A stretch of 64,000 nucleotides of DNA from CAZEHO01 sp964511945 (GTDB lineage Bacteria; Actinomycetota; Acidimicrobiia; Spongiisociales; UBA11373), in the NCBI GenBank assembly GCA_964511945.1, contig CAZEHO010000012.1, positions 1-64,000 of the forward strand, written 5' to 3'. A program made the position numbers and the translations under genes. This document shows positions 1 through 7,920 of this stretch, piece after piece (position 1 is the first letter of the stretch; every line of letters starts with the position of its first letter). The notes under the pieces were generated by a model. The model ran no database searches. It saw only the letters and a program-made list of their open reading frames with translations, and had not been told where the DNA came from.

Positions 1-1
1 A

Positions 2-820
2 CTAGTCCGCCCTGCGGCGTTCGTGCTCACCCCGCTCGTAGTGCACGTGGCGCACGTGGGCCTCGCGGTGGCGGGCGTCGTCGAGCACGATCGAACCGTC
101 CTCCAGGTGCACGATGCCGATGCCGTACGCATCGGAGAGCCGGTCCGGATGAAGCGTGTCGATCGGAGGGCCTTCTGTGTGTACCCGGCCGGCCATCAGA
201 ATCACGTGGTCGGCGTTGCCGGCCTCAGCGATGTCGTGAGTAGTGATGACGACAGTGGTCCCGGCCGCGAGTTCTTCGGCGATCGCCTGTCTGATTCGTT
301 CGGCCGAAACGAGATCCAGTCCGGTGACCGGTTCGTCGAGCAGCAGCACCTCGGCCTCCTGCGCCAACCCCTGGGCGACGAACACCCGCTGGCGCTGCCC
401 ACCGGACAGTTCGGAGAGGTGCCGGTTGGCGAGGTCGACGATTTCGAGCCGATCCATGGCGCGACGGCAGGCCTCACGATCCCGGCGCTGCATGGGCCGA
501 ATGTGTCCGGCGCCGGCGTAGCGTCCCATTCGGACCGTTTCGGCCACGGTGACCGGCATGGTTTCGTGCACGGTGGTTGCCTGCAGCACGAATGCGACTT
601 GGTGATGCACTCGATCCGGGGCCTTGCCCAGCACCGTGAGCGATCCTTCCCTGGGCTCGATGAGGCCCGCGATGGCGTTGAGGAGGGTCGATTTACCGGA
701 TCCGTTGGGTCCGATGACTGCAGTCAGAGCCTCGGCCGGGATCGTGAAGTCGGAGCGTTCGACGGCCGGGCGCCCGTTGTACCCGAGCACGATGCCGCGC
801 CCTTCGGCTACGAGGCGCAT
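2..820 (-). CDS. znuC: Zinc/manganese ABC transporter ATPase (ZnuC-like)
   Basis: ATP-hydrolysing subunit of a metal importer, 272 aa, cytoplasmic. The translation shows a Walker A motif GPNGSGKST, the ABC signature LSGGQRQR and a Walker B LLLDEP, in the order and spacing of the ZnuC/MntB family. The ATG at 820 begins MRLVAEGRGIVLGYNG, where family homology starts; longer reading-frame starts run into the upstream gene and add unrelated sequence. It overlaps the end of the Fur-family gene by 13 bp, so zur-znuC is one minus-strand operon, while the binding protein and permease lie on the opposite strand. Zinc rather than manganese is inferred from the ligands of the neighbouring binding protein. 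Confidence 0.9.
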   Translation of the reverse strand: MRLVAEGRGIVLGYNGRPAVERSDFTIPAEALTAVIGPNGSGKSTLLNAIAGLIEPREGSLTVLGKAPDRVHHQVAFVLQATTVHETMPVTVAETVRMGRYAGAGHIRPMQRRDREACRRAMDRLEIVDLANRHLSELSGGQRQRVFVAQGLAQEAEVLLLDEPVTGLDLVSAERIRQAIAEELAAGTTVVITTHDIAEAGNADHVILMAGRVHTEGPPIDTLHPDRLSDAYGIGIVHLEDGSIVLDDARHREAHVRHVHYERGEHERRRAD

Positions 821-1269
821 GCCGGGCACAACCCTTCGATGTCGATGCGGTGGCCGGTCGCAATCCAGCCCTGAACATCCGCCAGGTCGGTGACGATCTC
901 GCCCATTCGGTCTTCGAGATTGCTGCTGATGGTCACATCGACCACCGTCCCACACCCATTGCAGACCAGGTGGTGGTGGTGGCCCTTCAGCCACTCGGAG
1001 AGCTCGTAGCGGGCGATGCCGTCGGCGTCGTGTTGACGGTACAGCACCCCGCTGTCGGAGAGTACGGTCAGGGTCCGGTAGAGCGATGACAGCGGGATCC
1101 GGTCCCGCAGTGCTTCGTAGAGGTCGGCGGCTGCCAGTGGCCCCAACGCGGCATTCAGGGTGTGGACAACCAGTCGGCGCGTCGCGGTGTACCGAACTTC
1201 GTGTTCTGCCAGAGCAGGGGCCACCAGTTGGTCGAGGATGTCGTGTTGCGGGGTGGAGGGCACGGTCAT
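808..1269 (-). CDS. zur: Fur-family regulator, probable Zur
   Basis: Metal-responsive repressor of 153 aa. It has an N-terminal winged helix (TATRRLVVHTL and SSLYRTL), the metal-binding segment HHHHLVCNGCGTVVDV and a C-terminal CPAC, giving the two CxxC pairs of the structural zinc site. The ATG at 1269 lies at the edge of the divergent spacer that carries an inverted repeat resembling a Zur box, so autoregulation together with znuA-znuB control is likely. It is co-transcribed with and overlaps the ZnuC-like ATPase. Zinc specificity is inferred from this neighbourhood; Fur or Mur cannot be excluded from sequence alone. A GTG two codons further in is an alternative start. Confidence 0.88.
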   Translation of the reverse strand: MTVPSTPQHDILDQLVAPALAEHEVRYTATRRLVVHTLNAALGPLAAADLYEALRDRIPLSSLYRTLTVLSDSGVLYRQHDADGIARYELSEWLKGHHHHLVCNGCGTVVDVTISSNLEDRMGEIVTDLADVQGWIATGHRIDIEGLCPACAS

Positions 1270-1275
1270 ATGATA

Positions 1276-1298
1276 GTGATGAGAATCATTCCCATTAC
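1276..1298. promoter_or_regulatory. Zur-box-like operator between zur and znuA
   Basis: A 23-bp inverted repeat centred on C1287. The left half GTGATGAGAAT matches the reverse complement of the right half ATTCCCATTAC at 9 of 11 positions, and the 7-1-7 core resembles the Zur/Fur consensus TGANAAT-N-ATTNTCA. It fills most of the 31-bp gap between the two divergent start codons, so one bound repressor would cover both transcription starts. Confidence 0.75.
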
Positions 1299-1300
1299 TG

Positions 1301-2260
1301 ATGAACGCCGTTCGACCGCATCTTCCGTCCCGCCCCACACTGCTGCTCGCCCTGGTGGTGGGGTTCGCCGTGGCCGCTGCGGGGTGCGGTGATGACACCG
1401 GAGCTTCGGAGCAACCCCTCGTCGTGGCCACCACGACGGTGCTGGGAGACATCGTCGGTCAACTCGTCGGTGATGAGGCTCGGATCGAGGTCCTGATGCC
1501 GATCGGGGCCGATCCCCATTCGTACGAAGTGTCCGCCCGCCAGGCGGCGCTGCTGCGTGAAGCCGACCTGGTGGTGGCCAACGGGCTCGGGCTCGAGGGC
1601 AGCCTGCTCGGAGCTATTGAAGCCGCGGAGGAGGAGGGAATCGCGGTGATCCGGGTCGCCGAACACCTCGATCCGGAGCCCTTCGTCACCGCCGGGGACG
1701 GACACGATGCCGATGACGAGCACGAGGAGGGTCTGGATCCCCACGTCTGGATGGACCCCATCCGAATGCGGCGAGGCGTCGAGCTCCTCGCCTCTCGCCT
1801 GACCGACGCAGGGATCGGCGGTGCCGCCGCTCGGGCCGAGGCTTATGCCGCAGATCTGGCGGAACTCTCGGCCTTCATAGACGCCCAGATCTCGGCGATC
1901 GATCCCGGCGACCGCAAGCTGGTGACGAATCACTTCGCCTACGGCTACTACGCGAGGCGGTATGGGCTCGAACTCGTCGGAACGGTCATCCCGGCTGCAA
2001 CCACCAGCGCCGAAACCAGTGCAGCCGAATTCGCCGAACTCGTCGAGATCATCGAGAGGGAGGATGTTCGGGCCATCTTCGGGTCCACGACCGAACCGGT
2101 CGAGCTCGCTGAAGCGATTGCAGAGCAGGTCGGGTTCGAGGTTCGGGTGATCCAGCTCCATACGGGGTCGCTCGGCGAGGAGGGATCCGGGGCCGAGACG
2201 TACCTCGGGATGATGCGGACCGCCACGGAGCGCATTGTGGAAGCATTGGCGAGCAACTAG
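1301..2260 (+). CDS. znuA: Zinc ABC transporter substrate-binding lipoprotein
   Basis: Extracytoplasmic zinc-binding lipoprotein of 319 aa (cluster A-I family). The signal peptide ends in a lipobox with Cys29. Candidate metal ligands are His73 (GADPHSYE), His148 (LDPHVWMDP) and His211 (TNHFAYGYY). The third-site His, where manganese proteins usually have Glu, favours zinc. A short His/Asp/Glu-rich loop (about residues 131-144) matches the flexible loop typical of ZnuA. The ATG sits 3 bp after the Zur-box-like palindrome, leaving almost no leader. znuB follows after 26 bp, and a block of 7-bp repeats overlaps the stop codon. Confidence 0.92.
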   Translation: MNAVRPHLPSRPTLLLALVVGFAVAAAGCGDDTGASEQPLVVATTTVLGDIVGQLVGDEARIEVLMPIGADPHSYEVSARQAALLREADLVVANGLGLEGSLLGAIEAAEEEGIAVIRVAEHLDPEPFVTAGDGHDADDEHEEGLDPHVWMDPIRMRRGVELLASRLTDAGIGGAAARAEAYAADLAELSAFIDAQISAIDPGDRKLVTNHFAYGYYARRYGLELVGTVIPAATTSAETSAAEFAELVEIIEREDVRAIFGSTTEPVELAEAIAEQVGFEVRVIQLHTGSLGEEGSGAETYLGMMRTATERIVEALASN

Positions 2261-2278
2261 CAACGAGCAACGAGCGAC
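2251..2278 (+). repeat. Tandem 7-bp repeat over the znuA stop codon
   Basis: Four consecutive heptamers (GAGCAAC, TAGCAAC, GAGCAAC, GAGCGAC). The first encodes the last residues of ZnuA and the second contains its TAG stop. A related but more diverged run lies at 48171-48197. Confidence 0.7.
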
Positions 2279-2286
2279 TGGACCTT

Positions 2287-3147
2287 ATGGACTGGCTCAT
2301 CGAACCGTTCTCCCAGCCCTTCATGCAGCGGGTGCTGCTCGGTGGGGCGCTGGCGGTCGTTACCTCCGCTCTCGTTGGGACCTGGGTCGTATTGCGGGGC
2401 CTCTCCTTCATGGGTGACGCACTGGCCCACGGCGTGACTCCTGGCATTGCTCTGGCCTTTGCGATCGGATTCGACCTCACGATCGGCGCGATCCTCGCCG
2501 CGGTCGTGATGGTGGCCGGGATCACGCTGGTGCACCACCGGGCCCGTCTGCGGGAGGACGTCGCGATCGGACTGCTGTTCGTCGGGATGCTGGCGCTCGG
2601 GGTGATCATCATGTCCCGGCTTCCCGGCTTCACGGGTGACCTGGCCGACATCCTGTTCGGCGACACGCTGGCTATCGGAACCGGTGACATCGTGTTCCAG
2701 GCGGTGGCGGCGGTGGTGACCCTGGTCTTGATCGTGGTCTTCTACCGCTCGTTCCTGGTGCTCTCCTTCAACCGGTCGAAGGCCAGCGCCCTCGGACTGC
2801 GGCCTGGATTGGCCAACTTCCTGATGCTGGCCCTGCTCACAGGGGCGATCGTCACCTCGTTCCGGACGGTGGGCACGCTCCTGGTGTTTGCGCTCATCGT
2901 CGCGCCGCCGGCAACGGCGTCGCTCATTGTGCGCCGGGTCCCGATGATGATGGTGGTCGGCTCCGCGCTGGGCATCCTCGCCGTCGCAGGTGGGTTGCTG
3001 ATCAGCTGGCACGCCGACACTGCAGCGGGTGCAACGATTGCGGGACTCACCGTCGCCATGTTCTTCGTCGTGCTGGTGGTTCGGGGCCTGGTGAGTGAAG
3101 TGCAGCAGCGCCGTGAGCGGGTGGCGGGCGCCCTTGGGTCCTCCTGA
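2287..3147 (+). CDS. znuB: Zinc ABC transporter permease
   Basis: Membrane subunit of the zinc importer, 286 aa, ABC-3 family, with about eight hydrophobic segments. The N-terminal segment through GLSFMGDALAHGVTPG is characteristic of ZnuB/MntC permeases. It lies 26 bp after znuA on the same strand and has its ATPase partner on the divergent operon. The ATG start gives a normal family length. The C-terminus is a short polar cytoplasmic tail. Confidence 0.92.
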   Translation: MDWLIEPFSQPFMQRVLLGGALAVVTSALVGTWVVLRGLSFMGDALAHGVTPGIALAFAIGFDLTIGAILAAVVMVAGITLVHHRARLREDVAIGLLFVGMLALGVIIMSRLPGFTGDLADILFGDTLAIGTGDIVFQAVAAVVTLVLIVVFYRSFLVLSFNRSKASALGLRPGLANFLMLALLTGAIVTSFRTVGTLLVFALIVAPPATASLIVRRVPMMMVVGSALGILAVAGGLLISWHADTAAGATIAGLTVAMFFVVLVVRGLVSEVQQRRERVAGALGSS

Positions 3148-3177
3148 GCACCGGCGAAGGCCGGGGACACGGCACCG

Positions 3178-4410
3178 ATGCCCATCCGCAGTACGCTCGT
3201 CACGATGTTCCGAGCCCGTGTTCTCCTGGTGCTGACCGCGCTGGCCGTGGCGGCTGCCGCATGCACCTACGAGACGGTTGGGACAACCACGACGACCACC
3301 CTGGCTGATGATGAGGGGCCCCCGCCGACGTCGGGCGCCGACATCATCTTCACCGATCAGCGCATCGAGGGTTCCTCGGTCATCGTGGATTCGGTGACGC
3401 TGCCGGCCACCGGGTTCGTGGTGCTGCGCGAGGACGTCGCCGGATCGCCCGGGGCGCTCGTTGGGCTGAGCGAGGTGATCGGACCGGGCCGGATCGATCT
3501 GGTGCCGGTCGCCTTCTTCGTCCCGCTCGACGACGACGCCGTCATCCACGCTGCGGTGCACATCGACATCGATCGCGACCGCACCTTCCTGTATGAGCCG
3601 GAGGACTCGTTCGTCGACGTGCCTGCAACCCGCGGCGACGGTACGGCCGCCTCCAATGCAGCCGAGGTCGTGCTGCTGCCGCCGCTGGGCCCGGCGGTTC
3701 TCGCGGTGGACGAACAGCGGCTGACCGGCACCGAACTCGATGTCGGCTTGGTCACGCTTCCCGCTCCCGGCTTCGTGGTCGTCCAGCGCAACGAGGCCGG
3801 CCAGCCGGGCCTGGTGCTCGGCTCGACCGATCTACTGAGTGAAGGCACCTGGACAGATCTCACCATCGCTCTCGACCCGGCGCTGCGGACGACCGGCCTG
3901 GTCTGGATCATCCCGTACGTCGATCGTGACGAGGACGGCGCAATGGACGTCGACGATGGTGACGAGCCGGCGGAACTGGCCGACGGGTCGGCGGCAGCGG
4001 CATCGCCCGTGATGACGGTCGTGCCGCTGGACCCGTCACTCGTGTTCGCCGACGATCAGGAGGGTGAAGGGGCGACGATCGTCGTGTCGGTTGCGACCTT
4101 CGCCAATCCCGGCTTCATCGAGGTGCTCGCCGACCGCAACGGGATCCCCGGCAGCCTGCTGGCCCGGACCGCACTGATCACCGAAGCGACCGTATCGGAT
4201 GTCGAGATCATTCTGGATCAGCCCCTCGACGCGGACACCACCATCTGGCTGCGCCTGGCCATCGACTTCGATCAGGACCAGGCGCTCACCGCCACCGACA
4301 TGATCGGACTCGACGAGGACGGGCAGCCGGCGCAGACGTCGTTCCGCTACACGTACGTGGAGCCCCCGCCGCCGGACGACGAGGACGATGAGTCGGACCA
4401 GGACGCATAG
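3178..4410 (+). CDS. Lipoprotein with three DUF7282-like repeats
   Basis: Predicted surface lipoprotein of 410 aa, function unknown. A signal peptide ends at the lipobox AAAC (Cys29), followed by a Thr-rich linker. The body is three repeats of about 110-120 residues (roughly 55-165, 180-295 and 300-395). Each contains the motif V(T)LPxxGFVVxxxxxAGxPGxxxG and then an acidic segment such as DRDEDGAMDVDDGDE that could bind Ca2+. The motif resembles DUF7282, known mainly from haloarchaeal surface proteins; this is recognised by eye only. The tail is Pro/Asp/Glu-rich. An internal ATG at 3205 would also give a good signal peptide. It follows znuB by 30 bp but has no evident link to zinc. Confidence 0.7.
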   Translation: MPIRSTLVTMFRARVLLVLTALAVAAAACTYETVGTTTTTTLADDEGPPPTSGADIIFTDQRIEGSSVIVDSVTLPATGFVVLREDVAGSPGALVGLSEVIGPGRIDLVPVAFFVPLDDDAVIHAAVHIDIDRDRTFLYEPEDSFVDVPATRGDGTAASNAAEVVLLPPLGPAVLAVDEQRLTGTELDVGLVTLPAPGFVVVQRNEAGQPGLVLGSTDLLSEGTWTDLTIALDPALRTTGLVWIIPYVDRDEDGAMDVDDGDEPAELADGSAAAASPVMTVVPLDPSLVFADDQEGEGATIVVSVATFANPGFIEVLADRNGIPGSLLARTALITEATVSDVEIILDQPLDADTTIWLRLAIDFDQDQALTATDMIGLDEDGQPAQTSFRYTYVEPPPPDDEDDESDQDA

Positions 4411-4506
4411 GCATCCGGCACCCGGGTAGTGCCGAACCTCACGGGTTCTTCAACCGGCCGACGAGGCGACGGTCTTGCCCCCGCCACTCGGCGACTTCGT
4501 CACCTC

Positions 4507-4544
4507 TTGCCTCCCCCGGGGCGCACCACCCCGGGGGGAGGCAA
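4507..4544. terminator. Strong hairpin between convergent genes
   Basis: A 15-bp arm at 4507-4521 pairs with 4529-4544 (one bulged G) around a 7-nt loop. No T-tract follows on either strand. It sits between two converging genes and probably ends both transcripts. Confidence 0.7.
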
Positions 4545-4550
4545 CATGGA

Positions 4551-6092
4551 TCAGATCCGTGACGCTGCGAGCACCAGGTCGGCCAACTCGTTGACGTCGG
4601 CATCCTCGATCGCGTCCTCGAGTTCAAGCACGTACGGCACCAGGTCTTCCAGCGTCAGATGCTGTGCCCAGTACGAGTTGCGCAGCACTTCGGCGAATGT
4701 CGCGGTCACCGTCGCAAGCTGAAACCGCGGGTCCGCCTCGGAGAAGTCGAGGGAGAGATCGTCGACCCTGAAGGACTTCTCGATCTCAACCGCCTCCCCG
4801 GTCTCCGGGTCGATCCATCGCAGTGAGACCGTACCGATCTCCGCCGTGTCTCCGGCTCCGGCCGCAAGACGGATCTCGTAGAGGGCGGTCACGTGGTGGC
4901 CCGCACCGATCTCACCGGCATCGACGGTGTCGTCGCGGAAGTCCTCGTCGGCCATCGCCCGGTTCTCGAACCCGATCAGGCGCCAGCGCTCGACGTTGGC
5001 TCCGTCGAACTGCACCTGCACCCGGGCATCACCGGCCACGGTGAAGAGGGTTCCGGTCAGGCCGTAGACGAACAGCCGCTCCGCCTCCTCGAGATCGTCG
5101 ATGTAGGCGTAGAACCCGTCCCCGTCGTCGGCGAGCTGCTCCATGAGCATGTCGTTGTAGTTGCCCATGCCAAAACCAACCGTGACCAGCTGGATCCCGC
5201 CGTTGGCCTCGGCCCGGACTCGATCCAGGATGGAATCGGGTCCGGTGTTGCCGACGTTGGCGACGCCGTCACTGGCGAGGATGATCCTGTTGATGGCGCC
5301 TTCGGCGAAGGCGTCGGTCGCCAGGTCGTATGCCAGCAGGAGCCCTTCTTCGGCATTGGTGGAGCCACCCGGGCGGAGCCGGCGGATGGCATCGGCGATC
5401 CGCCCACGTTCCTCCACCAGCGTGGGCTCCAGCAGCACCTGGCCGGTGCTGCCGTAGATCACGATGCCGACGGTGTCGTCGGGCCGCAGCTGGTCGAGGA
5501 GCAGTATGAGTGCATCCTTGACCGTCTCGAGCCGGTCCTCCCGATCCATGGATCCGGAGACGTCGATCGTGAAGATCAGATTGGCCGGCGGCCGGTCCGC
5601 TTCATCCACAGTGCGGGCTTGAAGCCCGATTCGCACGATCTGGTAACGGTCGTTCTCGGTGAATGGTGTCGGCCCGCCGTCGATGTGGATGGCGAACGTC
5701 CCGTCTTCGGGTGCGGCGTAGCCGGGATCGAAGTAGTTGACGTACTCCTCCACCCGCACACTGTCGGGATCCGGCAGGTTGCCGTCCCCGATCCAGCGGC
5801 GGGCGATGGTGTATGAACCGGTATCGACGTCCAGGGCGAACGTCGAGTACGGGTCGTCGATGGTATCGATCCGTGGATTGACCCCGTAGTTCTCGAAGAA
5901 CGTGAGGTCATACGGTTCATCGTTGGGGTTGTCGGTACCGCCCGCCGGGAGCCTGTCGGCTTCCATGGCGGCGGCCAGGGTCGTGGCCGGGTACCCGGTG
6001 GGTTGGTCGTAAGAAACTGCACCGTCATCACCGCAGGCGGCGACGGTCAGCAGCATGAAGGCAGCGATGATGCCGATCGTCCGGCGTCGCAT
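4551..6092 (-). CDS. VWA-domain lipoprotein, YfbK family
   Basis: Membrane-anchored extracytoplasmic protein of 513 aa. The ATG at 6092 is preceded by a GGAGGG ribosome site and opens a signal peptide ending in VAAC (lipobox Cys20). An N-terminal YfbK-type segment (PYSTFALDVDTGSYT, SVRVEEYVNYF) is followed by a von Willebrand A domain with the MIDAS motif DVSGSMD (Asp177, Ser179, Ser181) and a later ASDGVANVG. The C-terminal part (about 380-510) matches the DUF3520-type end of YfbK proteins. Metal-dependent protein binding is the family expectation; the partner is unknown. Confidence 0.85.
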   Translation of the reverse strand: MRRRTIGIIAAFMLLTVAACGDDGAVSYDQPTGYPATTLAAAMEADRLPAGGTDNPNDEPYDLTFFENYGVNPRIDTIDDPYSTFALDVDTGSYTIARRWIGDGNLPDPDSVRVEEYVNYFDPGYAAPEDGTFAIHIDGGPTPFTENDRYQIVRIGLQARTVDEADRPPANLIFTIDVSGSMDREDRLETVKDALILLLDQLRPDDTVGIVIYGSTGQVLLEPTLVEERGRIADAIRRLRPGGSTNAEEGLLLAYDLATDAFAEGAINRIILASDGVANVGNTGPDSILDRVRAEANGGIQLVTVGFGMGNYNDMLMEQLADDGDGFYAYIDDLEEAERLFVYGLTGTLFTVAGDARVQVQFDGANVERWRLIGFENRAMADEDFRDDTVDAGEIGAGHHVTALYEIRLAAGAGDTAEIGTVSLRWIDPETGEAVEIEKSFRVDDLSLDFSEADPRFQLATVTATFAEVLRNSYWAQHLTLEDLVPYVLELEDAIEDADVNELADLVLAASRI

Positions 6093-6171
6093 CGTTCCCT
6101 CCCTCGTGTTGGCAGTCCCCATCGGGGGCTTGGCACTGCGACGCAACGGAGGACGATGGAGGTTCCCGCTG

Positions 6172-6177
6172 TAGATT
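6172..6177 (+). promoter_or_regulatory. -10 element TAGATT for the DUF1684 gene
   Basis: TAGATT lies exactly 6 nt before the ATG at 6184, a spacing that places the transcription start on or next to the start codon (leaderless). Confidence 0.45.
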
Positions 6178-6183
6178 CGCCGG

Positions 6184-6702
6184 ATGGACCTCGACTCCCT
6201 CCGGCAACATCGGATCGAGCACGATCGTTTCCTCGCGGAGCACTACGCCTCACCGCTTCCCGAGGAGTATCAGGCTGGATTCAGCGGCCTTGACTACTTC
6301 GTGCCGGATCCGGCCTGGTGCCTCACCGGTCGGTTCGAACCGGTGGCGCCGCGGCCCGTGCCGATTCCGTCCACCGCCGGAACCGACAGTGAATACACCA
6401 TGATCGGAGAGGTGATTCTCCCAGTCGGCGGCACCCAGTACCGCCTCGTTGTCCTCGACGATGGAGATGGGGGTAGGTTCATCCCGTTTCGGGACGGCAC
6501 CGCCGGCGACACGACCTACGGCGGCGGCCGGTACGTGAACCTCGAGATCCATCCGGGCGGCAGCGCAACCGTCGATTTCAACCGCGCCGCCAACCCGTAC
6601 TGCGTGTACGACGAGGAGTTCACCTGCCCGCTTCCACCTCGCCCCAACTGCATCTCGGAGCCGATTCCGGCCGGTGAGCGGATGTGGTATCCGCCGGCCT
6701 AG
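6184..6702 (+). CDS. DUF1684 family protein
   Basis: Cytoplasmic protein of 172 aa, function unknown. It carries the family pattern FIPFRDGTAGDTTYGGGRY, DFNRAANPYCVYDEEF, CPLPPRPN and IPAGE in the right order. DUF1684 proteins are widespread in actinobacteria and Bacteroidetes without an assigned reaction. The first 60 residues include a typical helical start. Its stop codon shares the palindrome CTAG (6699-6702) with the stop of the convergent transporter gene. Confidence 0.85.
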   Translation: MDLDSLRQHRIEHDRFLAEHYASPLPEEYQAGFSGLDYFVPDPAWCLTGRFEPVAPRPVPIPSTAGTDSEYTMIGEVILPVGGTQYRLVVLDDGDGGRFIPFRDGTAGDTTYGGGRYVNLEIHPGGSATVDFNRAANPYCVYDEEFTCPLPPRPNCISEPIPAGERMWYPPA

Positions 6703-7898
6703 GCCTCGTCCACGGGGAGTGGACCCTGCTCACTGGTCCCAGCAGGAGTGCGGTGGCCGGCAACGGCGAGCACGGCGAGCAGAGCGAACAACCCGGCAAC
6801 GAGACCGAATGCGGGACGGATTCCGGCGCGATCGGCAACGATCCCGAGTGTCTGGGGGGCGGCGAAGAACGCGATGCCGGCTGCGAGGTTCACCCGGGCC
6901 GTCGCCCGGTCGACGCGGCGTGGTTCGGCACCGACCGCCAATGACAGGAGCATCGGGAAGATCGCCGAGATCCCAAGCCCGGCGAGGAAGAGGCCGGTCA
7001 CGATCCCCGGGAGCGCGGTGACACCCCAGAACACGGCGAATCCGATGACGCCGAGCATCGTTCCCCCTGCCAGGATCCCGACTGCCGATGCCCGGCGGGC
7101 GAGGCGGCTGACGAACCAGCGCCCACCGGTCATCGCAACGAAGAAGGCCGTCATCAACAGCGAAGCCGCGGCCTCGCTGGTGCTCCCGATGTCCACCAGG
7201 TAGCCGGCGCCCCAGGCGGCGATCGCCCATTCGATGGCGGTACCCGGGATGAGGGCAAGCCAAAACAGGCGGTAGCGGAGTGAGAGCGGCCTGCGGTCGC
7301 GCCGCCCCGGCTCACGATGTGGTGGCGGGAAGGGCTCGTCGTGGGTCCGCAGGTGAATCGCACCCCACAGCAGTGCCGGCACGAAGAGGGCCGCCCGCCA
7401 CCCGATGCCGATCCAGGCGAACCCGCCGATCACCATCGCCGGGAGGATGGTGCCGATCGAGGTCGACATGTTCCCTTCCGTGAGGGCGACCGCCCTGCGG
7501 GATCCGTGACGGTCGGCCAGTGAGGACTGCACCACCGTGAGCACCGCTGTGGCCGGCCCGCCGATGAGCGCTGCACCCGCGATGGTGACCGCCGGATGGT
7601 GCCCCAGGCCGATGAGCGCGGCTCCAAGCGCGACCAGCCAGTTGCTGGTCCAAAAGACGGTGCTGCGGCCCCACCGCGAGGTCATCCGGTCGGCGAGCAG
7701 TCCGAAGACGACGGTGGCGATCGAGATGGCGGTGAAGTGCAGCCCGCCCACTGTGCGGCTGATCCCTAACTCGTCTCGGAGGAACGGCATCGCCGGTCCG
7801 GGGGCTGTGATGGAGAACCCCACGACCACGGCACCGCCGTACGTCAGGAAGGTGAGGCGGTCCCGGCTGAACTGCTCCGTCGGCTCGGTCATCGGCAT
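6699..7898 (-). CDS. MFS transporter (copy 1 of a tandem pair)
   Basis: Inner-membrane transporter of 399 aa with about 12 hydrophobic segments, major facilitator superfamily. Visible motifs are LLADRMTSRWGRS after helix 2 and SLADRHGSRRAVALTEGNM in the first half. The substrate cannot be told from sequence. The adjacent gene upstream encodes a clear paralogue; both begin FSRDR and share GGLHFT, ALTE and AAWGAGYLVDI segments. A second ATG two codons in has the better-placed AAGGG ribosome site. Confidence 0.85.
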   Translation of the reverse strand: MPMTEPTEQFSRDRLTFLTYGGAVVVGFSITAPGPAMPFLRDELGISRTVGGLHFTAISIATVVFGLLADRMTSRWGRSTVFWTSNWLVALGAALIGLGHHPAVTIAGAALIGGPATAVLTVVQSSLADRHGSRRAVALTEGNMSTSIGTILPAMVIGGFAWIGIGWRAALFVPALLWGAIHLRTHDEPFPPPHREPGRRDRRPLSLRYRLFWLALIPGTAIEWAIAAWGAGYLVDIGSTSEAAASLLMTAFFVAMTGGRWFVSRLARRASAVGILAGGTMLGVIGFAVFWGVTALPGIVTGLFLAGLGISAIFPMLLSLAVGAEPRRVDRATARVNLAAGIAFFAAPQTLGIVADRAGIRPAFGLVAGLFALLAVLAVAGHRTPAGTSEQGPLPVDEA

Positions 7899-7920
7899 GC
7901 CCTTGGGGGATTCGATGAAT

